A stretch of 64,000 nt of DNA from Micromonospora antibiotica. GTDB lineage: Bacteria > Actinomycetota > Actinomycetes > Mycobacteriales > Micromonosporaceae. The stretch spans positions 868,001-932,000 of the forward strand of contig NZ_JAGFWR010000001.1 of assembly GCF_017599305.1 (NCBI RefSeq), in the 5' to 3' direction. The stretch's first letter is position 1. Each line of letters begins with the position of its first letter. Positions 28,723 through 37,313 of the stretch are shown here, one piece after another. Under the pieces are notes generated by a model. It was not told the DNA's origin. It did no database searches and saw nothing but the letters and a program-made list of their open reading frames with translations. Made by a program: the position numbers and the translations under genes.

Positions 28723-29472
28723 GTGCTGGGCCTACCTGCTCATGTGACCGCCTGCCTCTTCGACCTCGACGGCGTGCTGACCCAGACCGCCAAGGTGCAC
28801 AACGCCGCCTGGAAACAGACCTTCGACGACCTGCTGCGCCGGCACGCCGAGGCCGGCGGCGAACCGTTCCGGCCGTTCGACCCCGGCCCGGACTACAACC
28901 GCTACGTCGACGGGAAACCGCGCGCCGACGGGGTGCGCTCGTTCCTCGCCTCCCGGGGCATCACCCTGCCCGAGGGGAGCCCCGACGACCCGCCCGACGC
29001 GGACACCGTCAACGGCGTCGGCAACCGCAAGAACGTCGTCCTGCTGGACCGGATCCACCACGACGGCGTCGAGGCGTACCCGGGCTCGGTGGCCTACCTG
29101 AAGGCGGCCGAGCAGGCCGGGTTGCGCCGCGCGGTGGTCTCGGCCAGCGCCAACTGCCGCGACGTGGTCGCCGCCGCCGGCCTGGAACCCCTGCTTGAGG
29201 TACGCGTCGACGGGCTGGTCGCCCGCGCCGAGGGGCTGCGCGGCAAACCGCACCCGGACACCTTCCTCGCCGCCGCCAAGCTGCTCGGGGTGGCCCCCGC
29301 CGACGCGGCCGTGTTCGAGGACGCGCTGGCCGGGGTGGCCGCCGGGCGGGCCGGTGGCTTCGGGCACGTGATCGGGGTGGACCGGGCCGGCCAGGCCGAC
29401 GAGCTGCGCGCCCACGGCGCCGACGTGGTCGTCACCGACCTCGCCGACCTGCTGACCGGGCCGGCCGCATGA
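28723..29472 (+). CDS. pgmB: Beta-phosphoglucomutase-type HAD hydrolase
   Basis: A 249-residue HAD-superfamily enzyme. The nucleophile and acid/base Asp14 and Asp16 lie in [10 protein letters not shown]; motif II is VVSASANC; the Lys of motif III is in [11 protein letters not shown]; and motif IV is [16 protein letters not shown]. The cap contains [19 protein letters not shown], diagnostic for beta-phosphoglucomutase (beta-glucose 1-phosphate to glucose 6-phosphate). The GTG is six bases after TAGATT (28711-28716) with TTTGCC 16 bases further up, so a leaderless mRNA is likely. It overlaps the GH65 gene, which makes its substrate. Confidence 0.9.
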   Translation: MLGLPAHVTACLFDLDGVLTQTAKVHNAAWKQTFDDLLRRHAEAGGEPFRPFDPGPDYNRYVDGKPRADGVRSFLASRGITLPEGSPDDPPDADTVNGVGNRKNVVLLDRIHHDGVEAYPGSVAYLKAAEQAGLRRAVVSASANCRDVVAAAGLEPLLEVRVDGLVARAEGLRGKPHPDTFLAAAKLLGVAPADAAVFEDALAGVAAGRAGGFGHVIGVDRAGQADELRAHGADVVVTDLADLLTGPAA

Positions 29473-31841
29473 TCCGGGAACGCGCCTACCCGGTCGAGCC
29501 GTGGCACATCCGGGAGACCCGCCTCGACATGGACGTGCTGGCCCAGTCCGAGTCGGTGTTCGCGCTCTCCAACGGTCACATCGGGCTGCGTGGCAACCTC
29601 GACGAGGGCGAGCCGCACGGCCTGCCCGGCACCTACCTCAACTCGTTCTACGAGCTGCGTCCGCTGCCGTACGCGGAGGCCGGGTTCGGGTTCCCCGAGT
29701 CGGGGCAGACCATCGTCAACGTCACCAACGGCAAGCTGATCCGGCTGCTCGTCGACGACGAACCCCTCGACCTGCGCTACGGCGAGCTGCTCAGCCACGA
29801 ACGGGTCCTCGACCTGCGGGCCGGCACCCTGCACCGGGAGATGCACTGGCGCTCGCCCGCCGGCCGGGAGGTGAAGGTCCGCAGCACCCGGCTGGTCTCC
29901 TTCACCCAACGGTCGGTCGCCGCGATCCACTACGAGGTGGAGGCGGTCAGCGGCCCGCTGCGGCTCATCCTCCAATCCGAGCTGGTCGCCAACGAGAACC
30001 TGCCGGCGCAGAGCCGCGACCCCCGGGTCGCCGCCGTGCTGGAGTCGCCGTTGCAGGCCGAGGAGGAGCTGACCACCGACGACGGCGGGCTGCTCATCCA
30101 CCGCACCAAGGTCAGCGGGCTGCGGGTGGCCGCCGGGATGGGCCACGACGTGGACGCCCCGGGCAAGACCACCATCGAGTCCGAGGGGTACGAGGACTGG
30201 GTCCGGACCACCATCGGCTGCGTGCTCCAGCCCGGCGAGACGATGCGGGTGGTCAAGTTCTTCGCGTACGGCTGGTCCAGTCGACGCTCGCTGCCGGCGC
30301 TGCGCGACCAGGTCGGCGCGGCGTTGGCCGCCGCCCGGCTGACCGGCTGGGACGGGCTGCACCGGGAACAACGCGAATACCTCGACGGGTTCTGGGACGC
30401 CGCCGACGTCCGGGTCGAGGGGGACCCGGAGGTGCAGCAGGCCGTCCGGTTCGGACTGTTCCACGTGCTCCAGGCCGGTGCGCGGGCCGAACGCCGGCCG
30501 ATCTCCGCCAAGGGGCTCACCGGCCCCGGCTACGACGGGCACGCGTTCTGGGACACCGAGATGTTCGTCCTACCGGTGTTGACGTACACCCAGCCGGGCG
30601 CGGTCCGCGACGCCCTGTACTGGCGGCACGCCACCCTGGAGCAGGCCCGGGAACGGGCCCGCACATTGAACCTGGCCGGCGCGGCGTTCCCGTGGCGGAC
30701 CATCGAGGGCCCGGAGTCCTCGGCGTACTGGCCGGCCGGCACCGCCGCCTTCCACATCGCCGCCGACATCGCCGACGCGTTGCGCCGCTACGTCCTGGTC
30801 ACCGGTGACGACCAGCTGGAACGCGACATCGGCCTGGAACTGCTGGTGGAGACCGCCCGGCTGTGGCGCTCGCTGGGCCACCACGACCGCAACGGCCGGT
30901 TCCACCTCGACGGGGTGACCGGCCCCGACGAGTACACCGCCGTCAAGAACGACAACATCTACACCAACCTGATGGCGCAGCGGAACCTCCTCACCGCCGC
31001 CGACTGCGCGATGCGCCTGCGCGACGAGGCGCTCGACCTGGGGGTGACCGAGGAGGAGGCGGCCGAGTGGCGGGACGCCGCCCAGGCCATGCACATCCCG
31101 TACGACGAGGACCTCGACGTGCACGAGCAGGTGGAGGGCTTCACCCGGCTCCAGGAGTGGGACTTCGCGCACACCCCGACCGAGAAGTACCCGCTGCTGC
31201 TGCACTACCCGTACTTCGACCTGTACCGCAAGCAGGTGGTCAAGCAGGCCGACCTGGTGCTGGCGATGCACTGGCGGGGGGACGCCTTCACCGACGCGCA
31301 GAAGCTGCGCAACTTCCTCTACTACGAGCGGCGTACCGTACGCGACTCGTCCCTGTCGGCCTGCACCCAGGCGGTGCTCGCCGCCGAGGTCGGGCACCCC
31401 GAGCTGGCGCACAGCTACCTGCGGGAAGCCGCGCTGATGGACCTGCACGACCTCAACGAGAACACCCGCGACGGCGTACACATGGCGTCGTTGGCGGGGG
31501 CCTGGATCGCGTTGGTGGCCGGGTTCGGTGGGCTGCGCGACCACGACGGCGAGCTGTCGTTCACCCCCCGGCTGTCCAGCGGGTTGAGCCGGTTGGAGTT
31601 CTCGTTGCAGTGGCGGTCGATGCGGCTGCGGGTGGACGTCCGGCCCCACCAGACGACCTACTCGCTGCGCAACGGTGGCCCCGACACGGCCCTGGAGCTG
31701 CGACACCACGGGGAGACCGTCCGGGTCACCTCCGCCGCGCCGGTCACCGTACCCGTGCCGCAGACCCACGAGCAGACCCCCGCGCCGGAACAACCACCCG
31801 GCCGGGCCCCGCTGCTGCGCCTTCCGGAGTCCCGCGCCTGA
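29469..31841 (+). CDS. GH65 disaccharide phosphorylase (maltose/trehalose type)
   Basis: A 790-residue glycoside hydrolase family 65 protein, an inverting phosphorylase that splits an alpha-glucosyl disaccharide with phosphate into beta-glucose 1-phosphate and glucose. The general acid is Glu488 in GVTGPDEYT. The phosphate-side and substrate marks [12 protein letters not shown] and [12 protein letters not shown] are present, as is the N-terminal [14 protein letters not shown] beta-sandwich motif. Whether it prefers maltose, trehalose or kojibiose cannot be told. Its start (ATGA) overlaps the pgmB stop, so the two proteins make a two-step route to glucose 6-phosphate. The C-terminus is a Pro/Thr-rich tail. 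Confidence 0.9.
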   Translation: MIRERAYPVEPWHIRETRLDMDVLAQSESVFALSNGHIGLRGNLDEGEPHGLPGTYLNSFYELRPLPYAEAGFGFPESGQTIVNVTNGKLIRLLVDDEPLDLRYGELLSHERVLDLRAGTLHREMHWRSPAGREVKVRSTRLVSFTQRSVAAIHYEVEAVSGPLRLILQSELVANENLPAQSRDPRVAAVLESPLQAEEELTTDDGGLLIHRTKVSGLRVAAGMGHDVDAPGKTTIESEGYEDWVRTTIGCVLQPGETMRVVKFFAYGWSSRRSLPALRDQVGAALAAARLTGWDGLHREQREYLDGFWDAADVRVEGDPEVQQAVRFGLFHVLQAGARAERRPISAKGLTGPGYDGHAFWDTEMFVLPVLTYTQPGAVRDALYWRHATLEQARERARTLNLAGAAFPWRTIEGPESSAYWPAGTAAFHIAADIADALRRYVLVTGDDQLERDIGLELLVETARLWRSLGHHDRNGRFHLDGVTGPDEYTAVKNDNIYTNLMAQRNLLTAADCAMRLRDEALDLGVTEEEAAEWRDAAQAMHIPYDEDLDVHEQVEGFTRLQEWDFAHTPTEKYPLLLHYPYFDLYRKQVVKQADLVLAMHWRGDAFTDAQKLRNFLYYERRTVRDSSLSACTQAVLAAEVGHPELAHSYLREAALMDLHDLNENTRDGVHMASLAGAWIALVAGFGGLRDHDGELSFTPRLSSGLSRLEFSLQWRSMRLRVDVRPHQTTYSLRNGGPDTALELRHHGETVRVTSAAPVTVPVPQTHEQTPAPEQPPGRAPLLRLPESRA

Positions 31842-31847
31842 TCCCGT

Positions 31848-31915
31848 CCGTTCGGGCCCGTCGACCGTTCGGGCCCGTCGACCGTTCGGGCCCGTCGACC
31901 GTTCGGGCCCGTCGA
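31848..31915. repeat. Tandem repeat, 17 bp x 4
   Basis: Four perfect copies of CCGTTCGGGCCCGTCGA just after the GH65 stop. Each holds the palindrome GGGCCC. Related CGGTCGTG and GGTCCGGT repeats continue to about 31990. Confidence 0.9.
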
Positions 31916-31990
31916 CCGGTCGGGCCCGGTCGTGCCGGTCCGGCCCTGGTCCGGTCCGGTCGTGTCGGTCCGGTCGTGTCGGTCCGGTTC

Positions 31991-32038
31991 GATTGTGGAG
32001 AGTTCTTGTCGCGGGAGCGACAAGAACTCTCCACGATC
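31991..32038. repeat. Long inverted repeat with GTGGAGAGTTCTTGTCGC arms
   Basis: Arms of 18 perfect bases (31995-32012 and 32017-32034) around a GGGA loop; with one mismatch they extend to 31991 and 32038. It lies between the convergent GH65 and small hypothetical genes, so a bidirectional terminator role is likely. Its arms differ from the 18-kb and 50-kb repeats. Confidence 0.75.
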
Positions 32039-32080
32039 ACGTGCCTGGTGCCCTCCCTCGACCCCGACGGCCGCCGGGGG

Positions 32081-32260
32081 TCAGAACTGGGGGCCGTCGG
32101 AGGGGCGGCCACCGGCATCGCGCGGTGCGACCGCCCGCGGGTCGTCCGGGGTACGCGCCTGTGCCGCCTCGTCCGCCCAGTCGAGGTTGCGCTCGGCGTC
32201 CTGTTCGGGGCGTTCCTGCTCGATGGTCCGGGTCTGCTGACGTGTCTTCCGCTTGGCCAT
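32081..32260 (-). CDS. Small hydrophilic hypothetical protein (59 residues)
   Basis: I do not recognise this protein. It starts MAKRKTRQQTRTIEQERPEQ and is rich in Arg, Glu, Asp and Gln, with LDWADEAAQART in the middle. It has no hydrophobic segment and is probably disordered and cytoplasmic. The ATG at 32260 has GAGG eight bases upstream (ACGAGGTTCGCC), which supports translation. The flanking DNA on both sides is repeat-rich. Confidence 0.5.
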   Translation of the reverse strand: MAKRKTRQQTRTIEQERPEQDAERNLDWADEAAQARTPDDPRAVAPRDAGGRPSDGPQF

Positions 32261-32546
32261 GGCGAACCTCGTGATCCGTGCGGGGCGCTGCTGCGCCGGT
32301 GCCGACGTCACGCGCGTCTTCCCGCCCGCCGCCCCCGCAAACGCCGTCCCCGCTCGCCACCGCCGTCCCCGCTCGCCACCGCCGCCCGCCACCCGCCGCC
32401 CTGCTACCGTCCGCCGCCTGGACACCGTCACCGCCAGCGCCCGCTGACGTGCCGGACACCGCCGGCGCCGCCGACGTTGCTGTGCCCCTACCACCGCCGC
32501 CCGCCGACGTCGCCGGACAGCGCCGTGGACGCCGCCGGTCCGGTGT
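32261..32546. other. Low-complexity spacer
   Basis: 286 bases rich in CGCCACCGCCG-type runs, including a 19-bp direct repeat (CGTCCCCGCTCGCCACCGC twice, about 32347-32384). I find no gene or terminator that I trust. Confidence 0.4.
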
Positions 32547-32894
32547 TCAGGCGTCGAGGTGGCGGGTGAAGGCGAGCCGCAGGTGGTTCTTCGGACGGGC
32601 GCCGACGATCGAGCCGACCACCTCACCGCCGACGAACACCAGCATGGTGGGCAGCGACATCACCCCGTAAGCCCGGGCGGTGGCGGGGTTGGCGTCGGTG
32701 TCCACGGTGACCACCCGCAGCCGGTCGCCGAACTCGTCGGCCAGCTCGGCCAGGTGTCGTGAGGTCCCCACGCAGGGCGGGCACCAGTCCGCCCAGAAGT
32801 CGACCACCACCGGCCGGTCGGCGGCGAGCACCGTGTCGGCGAAGGTCGCGTCGGTGACGGCGGTCAACTGTCCCGCTGCCGTGTCCTGAGGCAT
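32547..32894 (-). CDS. Thioredoxin-like protein with a WCPPC site
   Basis: A 115-residue thioredoxin fold. The active site is W37-C38-P-P-C41 instead of the usual WCGPC; the cis-Pro loop SLPTMLVF and VVDFWADW strand are normal. It reduces or isomerises disulfides in the cytoplasm; there is no signal peptide. A Pro-Pro centre is seen in some thioredoxin relatives with altered redox potential. Its ATG lies 31 bases inside the MerR gene's 3' end, with GGGAGG upstream of it, so the two are cotranscribed and probably coupled. Confidence 0.87.
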   Translation of the reverse strand: MPQDTAAGQLTAVTDATFADTVLAADRPVVVDFWADWCPPCVGTSRHLAELADEFGDRLRVVTVDTDANPATARAYGVMSLPTMLVFVGGEVVGSIVGARPKNHLRLAFTRHLDA

Positions 32895-33256
32895 GTTTCC
32901 TCCCGTTGGATGATCGCCTGGGCGAGTTGGTCGTGCAGCTGCCGCCGTACCGTGCCCAGCCGGTCGAGGTAGGCGTCCACCTCGGCCAGCTTGCGACGCA
33001 GCACGGCGACCGAGTCCGGGCAGACGTCCCCCGAGGCGTGGCCGGCCCGCAGGCAGGCCACGAACGGCCGGATGTCGTCGAGGCCGAAGCCGACCGCCAG
33101 CAGCGCCCGGATCTCGTGCACCACCCGCAGCTCCGCCTCGTCGTACACCCGGTAGCCGTTGGCCGAGCGGCGTGGCCGGACCAGCCCGTGCGTCTCGTAG
33201 TACCGCAGCGTGCGGGTGCTCGTTCCGGCCCGTTCCGCCAGCTCACCGATCAGCAT
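32864..33256 (-). CDS. MerR-family regulator of the thioredoxin gene
   Basis: A 130-residue MerR protein. The winged helix is at residues 1-70 (LIGELAERAGTSTRTLRYYETHGLVRPRRSANGYRVYDE) and a dimerising coiled coil at about 80-120. Three cysteines (Cys68, Cys79, Cys122) lie in or after the effector region; their spacing is not that of SoxR, but they could sense thiols or metals. The gene has GAGGAGG before its ATG and overlaps the thioredoxin gene by 31 bases. A MerR-type operator lies just upstream, so autoregulation is likely. Confidence 0.88.
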   Translation of the reverse strand: MLIGELAERAGTSTRTLRYYETHGLVRPRRSANGYRVYDEAELRVVHEIRALLAVGFGLDDIRPFVACLRAGHASGDVCPDSVAVLRRKLAEVDAYLDRLGTVRRQLHDQLAQAIIQREETCLRTRQRDS

Positions 33257-33285
33257 CCGACCTCCTCGGCGGAGTTCCTGGCGTC

Positions 33286-33316
33286 ACGCTAGACCTTGTC
33301 GCCGGTGTCAAGGCAA
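33286..33316 (-). promoter_or_regulatory. MerR-type promoter with 19-bp spacer and operator dyad
   Basis: On the reverse strand TTGCCT (33316-33311) and TAGCGT (33291-33286) are separated by 19 bases, the long spacing typical of MerR-activated promoters. The dyad CCTTGTC-GCCGGT-GTCAAGG (33294-33313, six of seven pairs) sits almost wholly within the spacer. Binding there could untwist the promoter of the merR-trx pair. Confidence 0.65.
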
Positions 33317-33424
33317 CGGGCGGGCGCGGCGCGGGTGGGAGTGGCACGGGTGGGAGTGGCACGGGTGAGAGCGGTCGCCGGGCGGGTAACCGCCACCGAC
33401 CGCACGGCGGAAAGGAGCAACACC

Positions 33425-34081
33425 ATGGGGGTACGCGCCGAGGCGACGGTGCCGCTGCGGGACGCCCGGTTGCCGGCCGACGTCGACGGGCCGGACGACG
33501 CGGTGGGGGTGGTGCTCTTCGCCCACGGCAGCGGCAGCTCCCGGCACAGCCCGCGCAACGTGGCGGTGGCCCGGGTGCTGCAACGCCGGAGGCTGGTGAC
33601 GGTGCTGGTGGACCTGCTCACCGCCGAGGAGGATGCGGTCGACGCCCGTACCGCCGAGCTGCGCTTCGACATCGAACTGCTGGCCGGTCGGCTCGCCGGG
33701 ACCGTCGACTGGCTCGCTGCCGAACCGGCGCTGGGCCGGCTGCCGGTCGGCCTGTTCGGCGCGAGTACCGGTGCGGCCGCCGCCCTGGTGGCCGCCGCCG
33801 CACGTCCGCAGCGGGTCGCCGCAGTGGTGTCCCGGGGTGGTCGACCCGACCTGGCCGGGCCGGCCCTGGCCGGGGTACGTGCGCCGACGTTGCTGCTGGT
33901 GGGCGGCCTCGACGAGCAGGTGATCACGCTGAACGAACAGGCCGCCGGGCTGCTGACCGGCCCGCACGAGTTCCGGGTGGTGCCCGGTGCCACCCACCTG
34001 TTCGAGGAACCGGGCACCCTGGACGAGGTCGCCGACGCGGCAGCCGACTGGTTCAGCCGCCACCTCCCCGTCCCGGCCTGA
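33425..34081 (+). CDS. Alpha/beta-hydrolase (dienelactone-hydrolase-like)
   Basis: A 218-residue alpha/beta-hydrolase. The nucleophile elbow is GASTGAAAA (Ser at about residue 115), the acid Asp lies in LLVGGLDEQV, and the His in VPGATHLFEEPG. The oxyanion segment VVLFAHGSGSSRHSPRN precedes. It resembles the small hydrolases often fused to phosphoribosyltransferase domains in actinobacteria, here on its own. The substrate is unknown. GGAAAGGAG lies before ATG 33425. It is divergent from the merR-trx pair. Confidence 0.82.
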   Translation: MGVRAEATVPLRDARLPADVDGPDDAVGVVLFAHGSGSSRHSPRNVAVARVLQRRRLVTVLVDLLTAEEDAVDARTAELRFDIELLAGRLAGTVDWLAAEPALGRLPVGLFGASTGAAAALVAAAARPQRVAAVVSRGGRPDLAGPALAGVRAPTLLLVGGLDEQVITLNEQAAGLLTGPHEFRVVPGATHLFEEPGTLDEVADAAADWFSRHLPVPA

Positions 34082-34120
34082 CCGCTCCCACCGTGACGAT
34101 CCTGGGTGGCTGCACCGCTG

Positions 34121-34196
34121 ACGATCGTGCTCGATCCATGGTGCGGCGGGCTCGGATCAGGCGGAAGCCGCTACGACACGGATCGAGCACGATCGT
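34121..34196. repeat. Inverted repeat with GATCGTGCTCGATCC arms
   Basis: Perfect 17-base arms at 34121-34137 and 34180-34196 with 42 bases between, in which some further pairing continues. The 15-base core GATCGTGCTCGATCC is identical to one in the right arm of the 18.9-kb repeat. It lies between the convergent hydrolase and AI-2E genes. Confidence 0.75.
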
Positions 34197-34228
34197 GACC
34201 CGACGGTGTGGGGTGCCGGATCGGTGGG

Positions 34229-35395
34229 TCAGGCGGGGGTGGCGGGTGACTCGTCGTCGTGGCGGTGCGGCCGGTCTTCCGGCGGGGCCGACGCGACCTG
34301 CTCCCGGTGCCGTTGGACGGTGTCGACCACCCGGTAGGCGACCGCCGCGATCGGCACCGAGACGAACGCCCCCGCGATGCCGGCGATCAGGGTGCCCGCC
34401 GTTACCACCACCAGGATCACCGCCGGGTGCAGCTGCACCTGCCGCTTCATGACCAACGGCTCCAGCAGGTTGCCCTCGATCTGCTGGACGGCGATCACCG
34501 CAGCCAGCACCAGCAGCGCCGTGGTCGGACCGTTGGCGGCCAGCGCCACCAGCACGGCGACCGCGCCGGCGACCGTCGCCCCGATGATCGGTACGAAGCC
34601 GCCGAGGAACGTGATCAGCGCCAGCGGCAGCGCCAACGGCACCCCGAGCAGCACCAGCGCCAGCCCGATGCCGAGGGCGTCGATGGCCGCGATGAGCATC
34701 GTGCCCCGGCTGTACGACCCGAGGGTGCGCCAACCGGCCCGACCGGCCTCGGCGGTCACCGCCCGGTTCGGGCCGGTCATCCGACGCAGCACCCAGTGCC
34801 ACATCGACCGGCCGTCCTTCAACAGGAAGAACAGCAGTACCAGGGCGAGTAGGGCGGAGCCGACCGCCTCGGTCGCCGTACGGGCCCCGCCGACCGGGTC
34901 CGGGGCGCTGCCACCCAGGCCGTCGCGGACCTGCTGGACCAGCTTGTCGAGTTGGGCGTCACTGACCGGCAGGGTTCCGGTGACGAAGTCGCGGGAGCGT
35001 TGCAGACCCTCGTCGAGCTGCTGGCTCAGCTCCCCGAACTGGGCGGCGGTCAGGTTCCACACCAGCACCCCCACCCCGACCAGCACCCCGAGCAGCAGCA
35101 GGACGCTCAGCAGCGCGGCGAGCGCGGCCGGTACCCGCAGCCGGCGCAGGGCCAACAGCACCGGGTCGAGCAGCGCGGTGAGGAAGAAGGTGACCGCCAC
35201 CGCGATCGCCAGCGGCGCGAGCAGCACCGCCACCTTCCCCAGCAGGTAGCACCCGAACACCACGACCACCAGGCAGGCGCTCCAGACCACCGCCGTGCGG
35301 ACCAGCCAGGGCAGTGCCGCCCAGGCCTGCCGTGGGGTGGGGCGGGCACCCGCAGCCGTCACTTCGGGCGTACGCCCGGTACCGTCCTCGACCAC
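34229..35395 (-). CDS. AI-2E family transporter
   Basis: A 388-residue membrane protein with about eight helices, of the AI-2E (YdiK/PerM/TqsA-like) family. Characteristic parts are the N-terminal helix pair with LAPLAIAVAVTFFLTALLDPVLLALRRLRVPAALAAL, a long soluble loop at about 120-180, and the C-terminal FLGGFVPIIGATVAGAVAVLVAL and QQIEGNLLEPLVMKRQVQLHPAVILV. Functions range from autoinducer export to Na+/H+ exchange, so none is assigned. It has a cytoplasmic Pro/His/Glu tail. The GTG start opens toward a 324-base spacer. Confidence 0.85.
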   Translation of the reverse strand: MVEDGTGRTPEVTAAGARPTPRQAWAALPWLVRTAVVWSACLVVVVFGCYLLGKVAVLLAPLAIAVAVTFFLTALLDPVLLALRRLRVPAALAALLSVLLLLGVLVGVGVLVWNLTAAQFGELSQQLDEGLQRSRDFVTGTLPVSDAQLDKLVQQVRDGLGGSAPDPVGGARTATEAVGSALLALVLLFFLLKDGRSMWHWVLRRMTGPNRAVTAEAGRAGWRTLGSYSRGTMLIAAIDALGIGLALVLLGVPLALPLALITFLGGFVPIIGATVAGAVAVLVALAANGPTTALLVLAAVIAVQQIEGNLLEPLVMKRQVQLHPAVILVVVTAGTLIAGIAGAFVSVPIAAVAYRVVDTVQRHREQVASAPPEDRPHRHDDESPATPA

Positions 35396-35719
35396 GTCGG
35401 ATCCTCCTCGGTCTCGGCGGGGTCGATACCCGACCCGGTCGGCCGCGACACCCGGTGGCTCAACGTCGTGCCGACCGGTCGGTTCCGCTCAGGACGGTCG
35501 TACCCGGACGGCCACGCCCAGCAAGGGTGACGCCGGCACGCTGTCGCAGCACGGTGCCGGCCGGACTGTCCTGTCGCGCCGTTCAGCGGTGGTGTCGTGC
35601 CGGGTCCCTCGTGGTGCGGTCGACCCGCCGGGCGCTGTGGTGCGCCCGCTGCCGCCGCGCTGCGGTGTTTGTGCCCGGGCGGACGGGGAACGCAACAGGC
35701 CGACGACGAGGAGGACACC
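35396..35719. other. Non-coding spacer between divergent genes
   Basis: 324 bases with no gene that I can support. It should hold promoters for the AI-2E gene (reverse) and the small MT0933-type gene (forward). No repeat or conserved RNA is seen. Confidence 0.4.
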
Positions 35720-35902
35720 GTGAGCGACTTCATGAACAAGGTCAAGGATTTCGCCGACAAGCACGACAAGCAGGCCGACCAGGGCCTGGACAAGGCCGGC
35801 GACTTCGCCGACGAGCGGACCGGCGGCAAGTACGACGAGCAGATCGACAAGGGTGTCGACGCGATCCAGGCGCGCACCGGTGAGGGCGACCAGGGTCGCT
35901 GA
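35720..35902 (+). CDS. MT0933/Rv0909-type small protein (antitoxin family)
   Basis: A 60-residue hydrophilic, helical protein: VKDFADKHDKQADQGLDKAGDFADERTGGKYDEQIDKGVDAIQ. It matches the MT0933-like family annotated as antitoxin. It has an eleven-residue-like periodicity with many Lys/Asp, similar to stress (LEA-like) proteins. No toxin gene is next to it, so an antitoxin role is doubtful here. GAGGAGG lies just before GTG 35720. Confidence 0.8.
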   Translation: MSDFMNKVKDFADKHDKQADQGLDKAGDFADERTGGKYDEQIDKGVDAIQARTGEGDQGR

Positions 35903-35992
35903 GCCGTTCCCGATGCCGGGTCACCCGTTCGGGTGGTCCGGCATTGTCGTGTCAATAGCTGCTCACCTCTGGTAACCATCGACGAGTCTCGC

Positions 35993-36032
35993 TACTATCC
36001 GCAGTCGGGGCATGACTCACCGTTGAGTCGTG
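35993..36032 (+). promoter_or_regulatory. P450 promoter and operator-like dyad
   Basis: TACTAT (35993-35998) is a good -10 box. Just after the predicted start point lies CATGACTCA-CCGT-TGAGTCGTG (36011-36032), a nine-base inverted repeat with one mismatch. A repressor bound there would block transcription of the P450-ferredoxin pair. No regulator gene is adjacent. Confidence 0.5.
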
Positions 36033-36086
36033 TGGAGTGGGCCGGCACGCGGCACTGCGCGCCGTCGACGAGAGGGAGCATCCCCG

Positions 36087-37295
36087 GTGACCGACACAAC
36101 GCACGCCACGATCGCCCGGCCCTACCCGTTCAGCGATCCGCACCGGCTCGACGTCGACCCCCGTTACGCCGGGCTGCGCCGCGACGAACCGCTGATCCGG
36201 GTCCAACTCCCGTTCGGTGAGCCGGCCTGGCTGGCCACCCGGCACGCGGACGTACGAGCCGTGCTGGGTGACCTCCGGTTCAGCCGGGCCGCCGCCGTCG
36301 GGCGGGACGAGCCGCGCAGCACCCCCTACCAGCGGGAGGCCGGCATCCTCGGGATGGACCCGCCCGAGCACAGCCGGCTGCGCCGGTTGGCGGCGAAGGC
36401 GTTCACCGCCCGACGGGTCGAGGAACTCCGCCCGCGGACCCGGGAACTGGCCGAGGACCTGGTGGCCGGGATGATCGCCGCAGGGTCGCCGGCCGATCTG
36501 GTCAGCCATGTCGCGACCCCGCTGCCGATCCGGGTCATCTGTGATCTGCTGGGCGTGCCGGTCAGTGACCAGGACCGTTTCCACACCTGGTCGGAGGCGA
36601 TCGTGTCGACCACGTCCCTGCGACCGGAGGTGGCGCAGAGCTACATCGACAACCTGCTGTCGTACATGGCGGGGCTGATCGCCCAGCGGCGGGTGACCCC
36701 CACCGACGACCTGATCGGGGCGATGGTCCGGGCCCGCGACGACAACGCCGACCGACTCACCGAGGACGAGATGGTACGCCTGGCGGCGGGCCTGCTGGCC
36801 GCCGGTCACGAGACCACCGTGACCCAGATCCCCAACCTGGTCTACGTCCTGCTCACCGAGCCGGACGTCTGGCAGCGGCTGTGCGCCGAACCGGCCCTGG
36901 TGCCGTCCGCCGTGGAGGAACTGCTGCGCTTCATCCCACTCGGTGCCACCGCCGCGTTCGCCCGGTACGCCCTGGAGGACGTCGAACTCGGTGGGGTGCT
37001 GGTCCGGGCCGGTGAACCGGTGCTGGTCTCCATCCCCTCGGCCAACCGGGACGAGAGCGTCTTCCCCGACGCCGACCGGCTGGACCTCGACCGGAAGGTG
37101 AACCCGCACCTCGCCTTCGGGCACGGCCCGCACCACTGCATCGGGGCCCAACTGGCCCGGATGGAACTCCAGGTGGTCCTTGAGACCCTGCTGGCCCGTA
37201 CCCCGGGCCTGCGGTTGGCGGTGCCCGAGTCGGCACTGACCTGGAAGAGCGGCCTGCTGGTCCGGGGCCTGACGGCGTTGCCCGTCACCTGGTGA
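36087..37295 (+). CDS. Cytochrome P450 (bacterial class I)
   Basis: A 402-residue soluble P450. The heme thiolate is Cys351 in FGHGPHHCIGA; the oxygen-activating I-helix reads AGHETT (239-244); the K-helix ExxR lies in EELLRF. It resembles the CYP107/CYP105-like actinobacterial families that hydroxylate natural products or xenobiotics. The GTG at 36087 has GAGGGAG upstream. A ferredoxin gene follows after 18 bases and probably donates electrons. No polyketide, peptide or terpene synthase is near, so the substrate is unknown. Confidence 0.92.
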   Translation: MTDTTHATIARPYPFSDPHRLDVDPRYAGLRRDEPLIRVQLPFGEPAWLATRHADVRAVLGDLRFSRAAAVGRDEPRSTPYQREAGILGMDPPEHSRLRRLAAKAFTARRVEELRPRTRELAEDLVAGMIAAGSPADLVSHVATPLPIRVICDLLGVPVSDQDRFHTWSEAIVSTTSLRPEVAQSYIDNLLSYMAGLIAQRRVTPTDDLIGAMVRARDDNADRLTEDEMVRLAAGLLAAGHETTVTQIPNLVYVLLTEPDVWQRLCAEPALVPSAVEELLRFIPLGATAAFARYALEDVELGGVLVRAGEPVLVSIPSANRDESVFPDADRLDLDRKVNPHLAFGHGPHHCIGAQLARMELQVVLETLLARTPGLRLAVPESALTWKSGLLVRGLTALPVTW

Positions 37296-37313
37296 CGGAA
37301 GGACGGAGGACAG

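Noticed and set aside
35720..35902. Toxin-antitoxin module
   Set aside because: The family name says antitoxin, but no toxin-sized gene lies next to it.
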